NCBI GenBank assembly: GCA_004369045.1
Contig: ML213518.1
Coordinates: 216,257-280,256, forward strand
Source: Heliocybe sulcata
Lineage: Eukaryota; Basidiomycota; Agaricomycetes; Gloeophyllales; Gloeophyllaceae
Reading direction: 5' to 3'
DNA: 64,000 nt
Made by a program: the position numbers and the translations under genes. Position 1 is the first letter of the stretch, and every line of letters begins with the position of its first letter. Of the stretch, positions 49,811-62,216 are shown piece after piece. The notes beneath the pieces were generated by a model that worked only from the letters and a program-made list of their open reading frames with translations, was not told where the DNA came from and made no database searches.

Positions 49811-52800
49811 TGGGAAGAGAGATGCAGAACCAAGCACATGTACCTTGTAAGATACCAGAGTCCGAATATAGGGATTGAGCCTGGTATCCTTGCAGAAGTC
49901 ACCGAGATAGACGCGCTCTCAAGCACCGTCTTGTATGTGAATGTAGGCAGGGATCGATACACCTAGCCTTGCGTGTGGCAGCGACACCAAGAGGCGGGCA
50001 AGAAGTAGCGCGAGAGTCTCGGGGGAACTGGAGCAACCTCAACACCTATCAGTGGGCAGAGGGCTTGCGCCAGTGTCAGATGGACGAAGCAAATGTCCGG
50101 CTCAGCCAAGTGCGAAGTGGCGTTCAATGATGTTGCAGGTGCTGGGCCGTCCGATGGCATACGGATGTAAGGAACATCCGAGGAGGCTACTATTGGGTGG
50201 GGAGAGTAACAAAGTCATAGGGATAAAAGGAGCGTCCTCGGTGATGGACGTGAAATTGTGGTACATGCGTGGCGCGTGGCTGCTATAAGAATGGCAGGCA
50301 GCACCGACTCCCAGCCAACGGAGACGTTCATAGGCTATAGCTGATCGACTTCCGCACGAATAGACGTCTGATTGATGTCGAGAGCTTGACAGCTGACTTT
50401 CGGAGGAATGGGGCGTCGCTTGCGAAGCTGCCCAGGGACCAGAATAGTAACGAGCAGATGTAGACTGTCGATTATCAGAGACCAGCAAAACGGTCGAGAT
50501 ACCGACGCTTCACTGAGGTGAGTAGGCTGGGATTCTGGAGTCGGTGATGAGTGAGCGAGGGTCCCAGCGGAATTCTTGCTGGGGTAAATGAGGTTGGCGT
50601 GCGGAAATTCGTGTTCATCCTGAGATAGTAGTGGCCGACATACGCACACTCTCCATTCTTGTGCCAGCAGCATATATAGGGCACAGAACAGCGAAGCCCT
50701 ACGGACCATGCGGCAAAACAATTGTACGCCTTCCTGGGTCGTCGTGCCCCGCGGGGCAGGCTTCGATATCCATGGTGGGTTCATCCGAGTATCGTCCGCT
50801 GTTATTGAGGAGGCTCGAGGGAAAAGCAAGAATATCGGCGCGCTGAATTTTCAGTTATGTCTGGACATGACTTGGATTCGTGCCGCATTGACTAGGCACA
50901 GACAAGGTGCAGCGACGGGTATGGCACGGTTCTCATCCAGTGGAAAGGCGTGCTTGACGAGCTGAACTGATGATTGTCTGCGAACATTCAGCTATGTCCA
51001 GCGGATATCTGGGATCGTGGTGCATCGGCCAGGCACAGACAAAGTGGGGCGATGGACACGGTGGCGTTCCCACTCAGTGAGAATATATGTGCTTGTGCTC
51101 CATAAGCCAATTCTGCATGCTCCCTTGAAAAAGCACGAGGAAGCGAGGAAGAGTCTCAGACCTTAAGGCGATACATGGGAGGAACCGTGGGTGGGTATAT
51201 CATTCGGTTATCGAGCGACCCGTATGCCGGCGTGTGGTATCCTTCACCGAGGTGTGAAGGAGCTTGGCTGCCGCATTCGGAGCCGAACTCACTGCGCAGG
51301 ACGCAGACGCAACCTAAGAAGTCCGCCGATCTCCTGAACCTAAACAACAAAGTCGATACGTTCCAAGCCCTGGGCAAACCCCAAAAGCGACCGCGGATGT
51401 ACTTGCTTTGATTGAGACTGGCGAGTATCAATGGCATGTCGCCGCTAAGTAGACGGCCTCCGCTCGTGCGGTGACATGAACCAGGGTCCGATGCTGTACG
51501 GCATAGCTCCCAATGAGCTGGAGTCTTTTGGAAGGATGCTGTGGCGTATCTGAGTGGGTGCAATCTAAAAGATGCAGCATCATGCCAAACCTTAACTCGT
51601 GAGACCTGCCACAGCTGCGAAGGTGTTGGTGCGACAAGTACGGTACCGAGGGAGCACTCACCTCGTTGCGAGAAGACGAATATGGGTCAATGGAATCCAC
51701 GGTGGCATGTTATGCAGGTAGGCGAATTTCTCGGGATTCGGAAGAGCAATTTTGCAGACAGAAAGGAACGACGTCGATATCAACAGACATTGCGCAACAA
51801 GCACCGCTCCTAGAAGGTCGGTTGCAAGTGACTCCCTAAGAATAGCCAATTATACGCCCGGGACATGGGAAGCAATGGCTATCTTCGTACCACGACATTG
51901 ATGTATCATCTCTGATAGTACGATACCGGAAGCGTTCCAAGCAGTACTATACCCTGCTTAAGAAGGCTCGGATAGATACCAGTACAGCATCGGCAGTATT
52001 AATGAATGCAAGCCACAGTAGCAATAGCGAAGAGTTCCATAGCGAGTATTTGTGTGGTACATAACATTAATAATATTATACTTCCGTTTTCGCCCGTGGC
52101 ATCGGAAGAGAGACAACATCGATCAACAACAAATCTTGGCGTTAGCGTGGCTGTGCTTTACTCTACCGCATCGCTCCTCGTCGCCGAGTACTGCTGAACT
52201 TCTTCAATCCCGACCTCCGAGTCAGGACAATATACCAACTCTGGCTGCGACGCAAAGGCGCTCTAGCATGGGAGTATCGATTGCTGTTGCTTCAAGAACA
52301 GCATCATCTTTTCGAAACCACCCGTCTATTCTTGTCTTCACCACGCTCCCATCTTCTCGCCTGATTATCGGGTCTCCATTGTAGGTTAAATAGCCTCAGA
52401 TGGTGAGTCTGCTATTTATACGTAGGAAAAGCCAATGTTGACTTGCGGCCTCGCTTTGCTCCGATGTAATGCAACTTTTGTATACGAATATCGGACGCAG
52501 TGGGAATTTCGCCAGAGCTCCCGACCCTTTTGCAAACCGCTACGGACGCAGTAGTCGACTGCCGATGCCGGAGGTGCTCCACCTGAGTTCCAGACTGGGG
52601 TCCTAGTACATGGATTGCTCCCTTCCTCCCAACTAGGGACCCTTGAGCGAAATGCGCGGATTAGATCTTTTGAAGGTCGTACATCGCATGGAAAGTGTGA
52701 AAGATCAACAGATCAGTCGGCTCGTTGCATTTTTTCCGATGGATCCATGTCCAATATCGTCCAAGGGACGGTACGTATATATGATTGACTCGTTGAGAAC

Positions 52801-53129
52801 TCTGATGCCTGGATTCACTGCATAAGGAGGGACGTGTGAGAGGACTAGCTGTTTTCAGTAAGACTTCTTCTCCAGAGACGCGCTTATCCATACCAGACTC
52901 CCACTGAGGATCTTCTCAAGGATACCCGGACTAACCCGTGTGAGCTCAGTGGGCAAGTGATAGCAGATGGAAACTGCACCATGAGCCACCATCGAGCTTC
53001 TCTCCATGACTCGGGATATAAAGAAGCACGTCTGTCTGGGATTCCTCTTGAGTGCTTCTCCCTGGGCTCATTCCCTCACTACTACCTTGCGCTCCCTCCG
53101 TTTGCCCTCCCCTTCCTCTATACAACAAA
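49811..53129. other. Gene-poor 3.3-kb region
   Basis: No gene could be supported over 3.3 kb, which is unusual for this compact window. All open frames are short (under 170 codons), lie on both strands, lack family motifs and do not join into a continuous reading. One diverged direct repeat is present (listed separately). The final 60 bases before 53130 are C/T-rich and probably belong to the acetate transporter leader. The region may hold decayed gene or transposon remnants, or a non-coding transcript, but nothing in it proves that. Confidence 0.45.
50856..51083. repeat. Diverged direct duplication of about 90 bases
   Basis: Segments at about 50856-50945 and 50994-51083 align in the same orientation. 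Both start near TATGTC, share AGGCACAGACAA, and end near CCA(C)TCAGTG. Similarity is roughly 65-70 percent by eye, so the duplication is old. No coding frame spans the copies. Confidence 0.45.
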
Positions 53130-54058
53130 ATGTCAACTCAGGAGTACAACAAGCACGAGAGCGGCAGTGTCTATACGCCGGAGCTGGCGACTCACCACGT
53201 CATGCCCGTCTCGTCTTCTCCCCCGCCGCCGCCTCCACGCCAGTACGGCAACCCCGTATGTAGATTTATTCCTAGGAGACACCCAGACCTTGACTGTTGT
53301 CGTTGAACAGACACCCTTGGGAATGCTGGCCTACGGGACTGTCTTCCTGTGCTCATCGTTGTTGACGCTTGGCACAGCTGGAGTCAAGACAGCTAACCTG
53401 GTCCTCGTCTTCGCCATGTTGTAAGTATAATGAATTGCGGAACGGCCCCCAGAGGACTCACCGGATCATTAGCTACGGTGGTATCATGCAGACACTAGTC
53501 GGCATGTGGGAGATGTTCCTCGGCAACACCTTCGCTGCGACCGTGTTCGCCACATACGGTGGCTTCAACTTCACTTACGGCGCGCTCTACCTGCCCGAGA
53601 TCGGTCTTGCGTAAGTGTATAGACAAGTATCCTGACTATCTCGTTACTAAATGCCTATCGTTGCTCAGTGCCGCGTACTCGGTAGACGGTGTAGTGACCG
53701 AGGAGTTCGAGCACGCTGTCGGCATCTTCCTCGCCATCTGGGATTTCATCACCTTCTTATTCTGGTACGTCATTGACTCGATGAAGAACACTCCGGAGGA
53801 TACTCACTTGCGTACAGCATTGGATCCTTGAAGACCACCGCGCCCACAGTCTTCACGCTGGGCGCCACTGTCTGCGCTCTGACATGTCTGTCGGCGGCCT
53901 CGTTTACCGGTAACGCTCACTTGAACACCGCAGGAGGCGCACTTGGTCTGGTCGCCACGGCCGGTGCCTACTATGGCGCGTTCTCCGGGTTCTGGTCGCA
54001 GGAGTCGACGCTCAAGATGATCCGCTTGCCACCCATCGTTCTCGCTGACCAGGCTTAA
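53130..54058 (+). CDS. Ato/GPR1-FUN34-YaaH family acetate transporter
   Basis: Six-span plasma-membrane transporter for acetate or related monocarboxylates (Ato1/Ady2 type in yeast). The N terminus has MSTQEYNKHESGSVYTPELA and a polyproline run. After an intron near 53257-53309 comes NPTPLGMLAYGTVFL, the family NPxPLGL motif with Thr at the third position and Met for the last Leu. The spans are VFLCSSLLTLGT, LVLVFAMLYGG, MWEMFLGNTFAATVFATYGG (conserved FxGNTFxxTxFxxYGxF core), FEHAVGIFLAIWDFITFLF, VFTLGATVCALTCLSAAS and GGALGLVATAGAYYGAFSGF. The protein ends LADQA. Five exons with short introns are needed. The substrate is inferred from the family. Confidence 0.9.
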
Positions 54059-54815
54059 GGTGGCGGTAGTTCATCGTTGGAATAATGGTTCTCTGATGGC
54101 ACGAGGTCACGTTATGCCCCATGACGACTTATCTCTTCAAGGACTGTAGACAAAATGTACCTTGGAGTGACTTCACGAGTGTCGCATAGCATGTATTAAC
54201 TGGTGTTTATGACGGATATTTATCGGGGTCCATGGTGGTTAAAAGCTCTAAGATTTCTGAGGAGCTGTAATATAGATACCTACATATATTCTATTGTGGC
54301 CTTCGAGGATGTCAGGCGTTGAATTGTCCCTTCAATCCCGACGTTCCTGTGTCAGACTTCTTCTGGTGCTCCAAGCGGGAGGCTTGCGGCAGAGACAGGA
54401 GAACCTAGTCATTAAAAAAGCTATATCACAGCATAGCTCACGAGTAGCTCCAGCTCCGTTCCTAGGCGCATCCGACCAAGGGTGCCCGCTCGGGGGTGCC
54501 GTCTGGGATGTGACCGACCCCGACTTTCGAGGAGGATAGGCTTCTGCTTCAGTGGCTACAGTATATGGCCTACAGCTTAGAGGCCACTACATAATGCAGA
54601 CTGTAACGTAGAAGTGAAGGAAACTGGTAGAAGAGACAAGGGTACCTTGAAGCTGGGGCAGGATGGACTCCATCCTACTCAGTTACCTTGAAAGGCAGGT
54701 GCTTCCATCCCGCTGATGTAAGCGCAATGTGGCTGTGGCCACAATGTGCAGTGGCTTGGGAGGCGCTTGCACCTTGGGCTTTTGTTGCGGACCCCCTCGT
54801 GCGGACGAACACTCC
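54059..54815. other. Intergenic region between the acetate transporter and PRP2 genes
   Basis: About 760 bases without a supported gene; it should hold the transporter 3' end and the PRP2 promoter. One open frame at 54294-54539 has no family features. Confidence 0.45.
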
Positions 54816-57800
54816 ATGTCCGACTTGCAAACCTATATTAGCGACAATGTTATTCGTGTAAGTGTTCGTGTTGCTGTTTTGACCGGCCGATTCTGACCGT
54901 GTCGACAGTTCTTCGGTCTCTCTGACAAGGCTATAGTTGACTATATTGTAGCCTCAGGTATGTACTATCCGATTCAGTATATGTCACAGATACTGAAACT
55001 GTTCTACTGTAGCCTCTTCTTCAAAAAGTCCTGAGGCCTTGTTCTCCGCCCTCAACGGTTATGGCTTACCTGACTCGGCCGCTGCGCAGACGTTCGTATC
55101 CGAAGTGTACAGCCGCGTTCCGCGAAAGTCAAAGCACAAGAAATCCGACGACTCTTCACGAAGACAGGCGGAAAAGGAGAGCCGGGCTCTTCAGTCACAG
55201 AAGTACTCTTTCGTGCTCGATGACGATGGACCGTCGCGGGATGTGGTCGACCTGAAGCCTCCGGAACGCAAGAGCAAGGACAAGCACGAGAGGCACACCC
55301 GGAAGCGTGAGTCTGATGCACGAGAATGGGAGAGCGATGAAGAGGAGACGGCTCGGAAGAGGTGGAAGGGGGACGATGACGGTGAGAGGGAAGAAGCGGG
55401 GGCAGAGGACGGGTTGGACATGGAGGACGAGCAGACGCGGAGGGAGAGGGAGAGACTGGAGGACCAGAAGGAGCGAGACGCCTTTGCCCAGCGGGTACGC
55501 GAACGCGACCGCGAGAAGACGAAGCGCGTGATCGAGGACCGATCCTCCAAGTCGGGTGATGCTGCTGAGGCCGCTCGACGACGACAACTTGCCGACGACG
55601 CTGATGCCAGGGAACGAGCCATGCCTTCGCTCCGTGAGCACTCTCGACAAGAGTACCTGTCTAAGCGAGAGATCCAGCGGCTCGAGCTGCTCCGCCAGGA
55701 AATTGCTGACGATGAGGCGTTATTCCGGGGCATGAAGGTCTCAAAACGGGAAAGGAAGGAACTGGACCGGAAGAAGGAGTTGCTGAGGATTGTCGAAGAG
55801 CGTCTGAAGATAGACGATAAGTACGAGGGATATCAGCTGCCCGAGGACTATATCACCGAGCAGGGGAAGATTGACAAGAAGAAGAAGGAGAATGTGCTGT
55901 ACAAGCGGTACGAGGAGGCGAAGCCCAAAGATGACCAGTTTGTCACTGATGTTGACCAGTGGGAGGCCAAGCAGACAACCCACAGCGCGTTCAAGGTCGG
56001 CGCTATGGATAAGCCAGAGCTGGTCGAGGAATACGACTACGTCTTTGACGAGAGTCAAACGATCAAGTTCGTCATGGATGTGACGTTGCATGGGACGCCT
56101 ATGAGCGAGAGGGATCGCCTGTTGCAAGCACAGATAGACGAGGCTGAGAAGAGAGGTGAGTAAGATAATGACCGATGCCATTCTTCGCAGCTGACATGCC
56201 GTATCGACAGCCAAGAGTATTGACGAGACGCGGAAAACTTTGCCCATTTACAAGTACCGTGAAGATCTCCTAGCTGCCATCAAGCAACACCAGGTCCTCA
56301 TTGTGGTCGCGGAGACTGGGTCCGGCAAGACAACGCAATTGCCGCAATACCTTCACGAGGCAGGCTATACCGCAGGCGGGATGAAGGTTGGCTGCACACA
56401 ACCGCGCCGCGTCGCTGCCATGTCTGTGGCTGCACGTGTGGCTGAGGAGATGGGCACGAAGGTCGGTTACGAAGTCGGCTACTCCATCCGGTTCGAGGAT
56501 TGCACAAGCGACAAGACCGTGTTGAAGTACATGACCGATGGAATGCTGCTCCGAGAGTTCTTAACCGAACCTGATTTGGCAGGCTACTCGGCACTTATTA
56601 TCGATGAGGCCCACGAGAGAACGTTGAGTACGGATATTCTCTTTGCTCTTGTCAAGGTGCGCATGGCGGTTTCTGATGATTTGGATAGGGTGTTAACAGA
56701 GACGTAAGGATATCGCGCGGTTTAGGCCTGAGCTTCGACTGCTGATTTCGAGTGCGACTATGGACGCGGAGAAGTTCAGCGAGTATTTTGACGAGGCGCC
56801 CATATTCTACGGTAAGCCCTCTGTCTGTTTTGTCTTGCGTTCCGCTAACATGATCGGATAGTTCCTGGGCGACGGTACCCTGTCGATATTCATTACACCC
56901 CTCAGCCGGAAGCAAACTACCTTCATGCCGCCATCACCACCGTCTTTCAGATCCACACAACCCAGCCGAAGGGCGATATCCTCGTCTTCTTTACTGTGAG
57001 TCTTGCTCTTTCTTCTTCTACCTTACGACATGATCTTACCATCAATTACCAGGGTCAAGATGAAATCGAAGCGGCTCAAGAGAACCTGCAGGAGACTGCC
57101 CGTGCACTTGGCAATAAGATTGCAGAACTCATAGTGTGCCCGATTTATGCCAATCTCCCAAGTGATATGCAAGCGAAGATTTTCGAGCCGACGCCAGAAG
57201 GAGCACGGAAAGTCGTCCTGGCCACTAATATCGCCGAGACGTCAATCACAATCGACGGTGTCGTTTTCGTGATCGATCCAGGCTTTGTCAAGCAGAATGC
57301 GTATAATCCTAGGACGGGCATGTCATCTCTTGTCGTTGTCCCCTGCTCGCGTGCGTCAGCGAATCAGCGAGCTGGTCGCGCAGGTCGTGTTGGACCCGGA
57401 AAGGCCTTCCGTCTGTACACGAAGTGGGCCTTCAACAACGAGCTCGAAGAGAATACTGTTCCCGAGATTCAGCGGACTAACTTGGGAATGGTGGTATTGT
57501 TATTAAAGTCCCTCGGTATCAACGATCTGATAGGCTTCGAGTTCATGGACCCTCCACCCGGCGAGACGCTGATGAGGGCGCTGGAGGTGCTCTACGCTCT
57601 TGGAGCGCTGAATGATAGAGGAGAGCTTACTAAGCTTGGACGTAGGATGGCGGAGTTCCCTGTTGACCCCATGTTGTCCAAGGCAATCATCGCCAGCGAG
57701 GACTATTCCTGTACGGACGAGGTGAGTTATGTCATTTGTTGCATGTCTGGCCCGCGCTGACGGGATGGGGTTTTTTTAAGGTGCTCACCATAATCTCCAT

Positions 57801-58538
57801 GCTGTCCGAATCCGGCTCGATATTCTATCGACCCAAGGACAAGAAACTGCATGCTGATCAAGCACGGCAGAATTTCGTTCGGGCGGGTGGTGACCACTTC
57901 ACCCTTCTAAATGTCTGGGAGCAGTGGGCGGAGACGAACTACTCGCAGCAGTTCTGCTATGAACAATTTTTACAGTTCAAGAGCCTTAGCCGGGCGCGGG
58001 ACATCCGAGATCAACTGGCGGGACTCTGCGAGCGCGTGGAGATTGTCGTCGAGACTAACCCCAACTCGAACGATATCACGCCGATCCAGAAGGCCATCAC
58101 TGCTGGGTATTTCTACAACACCGTGCGTGATCGTACTTCTTTCCACTGTTGAGGACTCCGCGAGTCTGACGTTCATGTGATCAGGCGCAACTCCAGAAGA
58201 GTGGGGATTCGTATCGGACGCTGAAGACGAATCAGACTGTATACATCCACCCTTCTTCTTCCCTTTTCCAACACCAGCCACCTGTCAAGACGCTGCTCTA
58301 CTATGAACTGGTGATGACATCCAAGTCGTACCTGCGCCAGGTGATGGAGATCAAGCCGCAGTGGCTAATGGAAGGTCAGTATATACGCTACACCTGCTCG
58401 CGGCATTGTTTGCTGATAAAGTTCGCGTTTGCAGTCGCTCCGCATTACTTCAAGGCTGCTGATCTCGAGCAATTGGCCTCGGGAGATAAGAAGATGCCGA
58501 AGACCATCGGTTCTGCAGGGGACGCCGCAAGGGCGTAG
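54816..58538 (+). CDS. PRP2: DEAH-box spliceosomal RNA helicase Prp2/DHX16
   Basis: ATP-dependent RNA helicase that remodels the activated spliceosome before the first splicing step. The first three exons are short: 54816-54857 ([14 protein letters not shown]), 54909-54957 ([14 protein letters not shown]) and from 55013. They form the conserved N-terminal helical domain. A charged Arg/Glu/Lys linker follows with repeated basic-acidic runs. Helicase motifs are [16 protein letters not shown] (I), [15 protein letters not shown] (Ia), [15 protein letters not shown] (II, DEAH), [15 protein letters not shown] (III), [14 protein letters not shown] (V) and [18 protein letters not shown] (VI). The winged-helix, ratchet and OB regions follow ([27 protein letters not shown]). 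The C terminus ends SAGDAARA. About ten exons are needed. All catalytic motifs are intact. Confidence 0.95.
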
Positions 58539-58893
58539 GATGCATGGACTTTGTATTTGTAAACCTCCCTCATTGCTGTTGTCACGCAGAGCAATAATAT
58601 GTATGCTTCCTCTGCAAGAATCCTACTCGCTCAGCTCCATGGTATCTTTCTTGCTTGGTTGCATAGTCTCCTCTTGCTTGGTTCCATAGTACGTTGCTTG
58701 GGCCAATGATCCTCAACACGCATATACCCGACGATTGTATTCCAGTGACTAAACGCTCGAGACAGGCATGTCTCGCGCGAAGGCAGTATGGGCATAAAAC
58801 TCATATATAGGCATGCGTTACACCCGGGATGGAAGTACATGTGCAGAGCGGACGATATGGAGCGAGGTACAGGAAACAATCGACAGTGACCGC

Positions 58894-59539
58894 TTAGAAC
58901 TGCGATCATATCCGGTCAGTCCTGTGTAATGGCTGCAGAAGAACGGTAGAGAAGGACGCACCCGTAATGGCTGGAAGAACCAGCGGTTCTTGCCGCTCGT
59001 GTACCTGTCCTCCAAGAGCTTTTTGATATTCTTCTTCGAGTCCTCGCGCTGCGTGGGTTCGCGGAAGGTGTCGGTGGAGACGGAGCCCTTGAGCGACTCG
59101 AGCTCGAGCGCGTACCGGGTCGGGAAGAGGTGGGAGTAGTTGACCACCTACGCACACCGCACCTCAGCATACATTCCAAGACAAGACAGAGGGAGAGGGG
59201 AACGCACCTTGATGAAAGGCTTGACCTTGCTCCGCCTCTGGAGCTTCTTGGTGCCCATACGCTTCGTGACCTTGCGGGGGTAGCGCTCGATGCCGGCGAC
59301 GACGGCGTGGGGGTAGGGCCGTTCCTTTGTGCCCTCGTCGTTCTGCTTGATCACGACGACCTTCTTGCCGGCCTGGCGGCCCTGCAGCACGATGGCGACC
59401 TGTGCGTTCCCTTCAGTCTACAGTCGTTCCTGCACACTTTCACGACGGAATGCTCACTTTTCCGGGCTTGTAGACTGCAGAGAGGGAGTGGTTAGCGCGG
59501 ATTGCATGGCGAAGATGGAGAGGACGTACTCTTGACCAT
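58894..59539 (-). CDS. RPL27: 60S ribosomal protein eL27
   Basis: Component of the large ribosomal subunit. The start at 59539 gives a 10-nt first coding exon (ATGGTCAAGA), joined to TCTACAAGCC to read MVKIYKPGK. The next exon is [20 protein letters not shown] with [18 protein letters not shown]. The next reads [20 protein letters not shown] and, in the same exon, NRWFFQPLR. The last coding exon (58899-58894) is TTC TAA only, giving the conserved terminal LRF. Without this splice the protein would end in an unconserved Asp. The length of about 136 residues is standard. Four introns, including one in the first codons, are typical for fungal ribosomal protein genes. Confidence 0.94.
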
Positions 59540-60810
59540 CTTGAGTGGAGGACGGAGGCGGCGGGTTGGGGACTTTGCGATTAGCGCGGCGCGTGGCGTG
59601 GGCTTTGAGTCGGCGAACGCCTCTCGGCAGATGCCGAATATACTATATAGTACCTCTTCTTGGCAGGCGGCCTGCTTGCTTCCGATGTGCCGCTTATGCT
59701 TCGACGTGCGCATTGTCTTGCCTTCTCTTTGGATTCGCTTTATGGAGTTGATTCTGACTAGATCCGACTAGCTAGCAAGATGGTACGGGACTCAAGGTTT
59801 GCGGACGACGTACTCGGCTCGATAGTGGAAGCGCCATCCTTGCCTGCTCGCGGACCGTTGCAGTCTCCACTTGCCATATATCTACTGTCCAGAGGAGGCT
59901 GAGCGCCGGGTGTCCTGATCTTGGTAGTTTCGCCAGGGCCTTCTCTACTCGTAAGGGGGTGTAACTAGGGGATGCTGCTTCTGCAGACGTCGACCAAGCG
60001 TGGTTTCGACCAGTGTCGCGGAGGCGCTATTGTGTCTCCTCGTCAAGCTGTTCAGGCTGTCCGGTTTGCTCACTCAGGCTTTAAGCTTTAACACTTGCAT
60101 CTTGTGTCCTCGGCCGTGTTATTACAGGGGCCGCCGTCTCTGCATCGGCTCTGTCTTTCGTCTTAAGGTACCCTATGGCAGTTGTCTTGCTCAGCCGCCT
60201 TTGCCTTCTGCCCTTCCTGCCCTCTGTTTGTGCGGCGTACGTGTGTCCTGGGGGACCCGAAGAAACTACTGTCGAAGCATTCCTTATGCGCCTGTTCTAC
60301 AATACTTCCTCCGAGACTGGCTATCAATTAGGTCCCTCTTCCAAGCCCGGTGCTCTCATATCAGCTGGTTCCGCGCTCTAATGCCACGGGGATCGTCTCC
60401 TTTAGTGCCGAAGTCCTTCGTGTTTCTATTCCTTCATTTCGCGGGTCACCTTTGTAGCTCAGCATTCCATGTTCCGTTCTTACTTTCGCTGGGTATCTCT
60501 TTGTGGTGATGACTGCCCAGAATGTAATTTTAGTCTGTAGCAATCATGTCCGTTACCCGGATCTGTACTCGTCTCAAGTCACATCCTCCGTGGAAGTGCA
60601 GTACAATTCTAACATGTCGCCCATCTTCACGAGTATCGCGGAGTTAAGTACGTATCGCAGCCCATGGGGAACGCGGAGCTTCGCGCCCTCGGGCACGTGA
60701 GAGGAACTATGGCCTCTCCTTACGCTAACTTTGGTTCGGGATATACTAATCCTCTCGCTGGTCTGCTCGATATCCTCCACCGTCTCTGCCCGTTGTAGGG
60801 GCAGAGAGAT
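59540..60810. other. Divergent intergenic region between RPL27 and the mitochondrial carrier
   Basis: About 1.3 kb without a supported gene. A plus-strand open frame at 60000-60509 (169 codons, Leu/Ser/Arg-rich) lacks family features and resembles translated C/T-rich non-coding sequence. Both promoters lie here. Further upstream exons of the carrier cannot be excluded. Confidence 0.4.
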
Positions 60811-62216
60811 ATGCCATACAATGGACCCACCAACAGCATGATTGGTGAGTCCTTGCCCGACATCATGCGTGCCGTCCAAGCCTGAGGAAGTACCTGGCCG
60901 CAGCGGGTGCGGGCGGCGGTCTTGTGGCCAGCGTAGCTACCTGTCCTTTGGATGTCATCAAGACCAAGCTGCAAGCCCAGCAGACGGCGCACGGCGCGCA
61001 CGGATATCTGGGTGTGATCGGTGCGTCGCACATCTTCTTAATCTGCCAGGGTTGCTGACCGAGGGTGCAGGGACGGTGAAGGCGATCCTGAAGCGGGACG
61101 GGCTGAAGGGTCTGTATAGGGGTTTGGGGCCGACCGTGCTTGGCTACCTCCCGACGTGGGCGATCTACTTTGCGGTGTACGATGGGATCAAGGGGTACTT
61201 TGGGGAGGGCCCGTCTGGGCAGGGGCAGCGCGGGCACTTCTACCCTGCGCCGCATCCGAAGGGGTACCAGCCTGCGATGCGGGAGCATCCGTGGACGCTG
61301 CACATACTGTCTGCCATGATTGCTGGCGCGACGAGTACGGCTGCTACGAATCCGCTGTGGGTTATCAAGACGCGCTTTATGGTGCGTGCTTCTTGCCATC
61401 TTTTGCCCTCGCTTCTCCTCCGCATCATCGATTCTCGCCCATTCCGTTCTGTTCACTGCAGTCTCTTGCTTTTCCTTAATCTGGTCCTACTCTGCTACCT
61501 CGATCCCACCCTATGTTTGCTTCTCTCCGTTCACTATCTCCGCTCATCATTTCCGTGTTTCCTGAGTCGCTCACTATGTCGACAGACTCAATCCTCGGAG
61601 GAAGTACGATACCGGCACACACTAGACGCGGCCATCCGAATATACCAGAATGAAGGCATCCGCGCCTTCTATCGTGGTCTCCTCCCCAGCCTCCTCGGCA
61701 TCATCCACGTCGCCGTCCAATTCCCGCTCTACGAGAAATGCAAAGTCTGGGCTCGTATGTGCCCTCATCTTCCTCTTGATCCCCTCCCTACTCACCCGCC
61801 TTTCATCCAGGGGGCGACTCCTCCCAGCCACTAAGCAGCAAATCCATCCTCCTCTGCTCCGCCGCATCGAAGATGACCGCATCGGTAGTAACCTACCCGC
61901 ACGAGGTCGTGCGCACGCGCCTGCAGACGCAGCGTCGGCTCCTTGCCGACCGGCACGCGGCGCTCGCGTACGCGGGGCTCGTGCAGACGACGCGGAACAT
62001 CGTGACGGAGGAGGGGTGGCGCGGGCTGTACAAGGGCTTGTCGATCAATCTGTTTAGAACTGTGCCGAATAGCGCTGTGACTATGCTAACGTGCGTCTTC
62101 GGCTTTGTCTCCCTCTCTCCCTCGTTCCATGTTATCCTTCGTGGCCGTAATTGCCGTGCTGATGCGTACTGGACAGATACGAATTACTGATGCGGTGGCT
62201 TTCGGCGCCGTCTTAA
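60811..62216 (+). CDS. Mitochondrial NAD/pyrimidine-nucleotide type carrier (Yia6-like)
   Basis: Inner-membrane solute carrier of the mitochondrial carrier family, NAD transporter (Yia6/Ndt1) branch. The start at 60811 gives MPYNGPTNSMI. The intron 60845-60904 is removed to read MIAGAGGGLVASVATCPLDV. The three signature motifs are CPLDVIKTKLQAQ, NPLWVIKTRF and YPHEVVRTRLQTQ. The Trp in the second motif (PLW instead of PxD/E) is the hallmark of the NAD/folate/pyrimidine branch. Other matches are GLKGLYRGLGPTVLGYLPTW, GIRAFYRGLLPSLLGIIHVA and WRGLYKGLSINLFRTVPNSA. The last exon (from about 62177) joins T|YELLMRWL and ends LSAPS. The second repeat is followed by an unusually long intron (about 61380-61586). 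Substrate is inferred from the branch. Confidence 0.9.

Noticed and set aside
51541-51813. 90-codon plus-strand open frame in the gene-poor gap
   Set aside because: Low-complexity mixture without motif or neighbouring exons; not distinguishable from chance.
58901-58967. Frameshift or premature stop at the eL27 C terminus
   Set aside because: A 67-nt intron ending in GCAG before TTC TAA restores the conserved LRF end, so no lesion is needed.
60000-60509. 169-codon plus-strand open frame
   Set aside because: Leu/Ser/Arg/Cys-rich with no domain, no splice context and no codon bias like the neighbours. It looks like translated C/T-rich upstream DNA.
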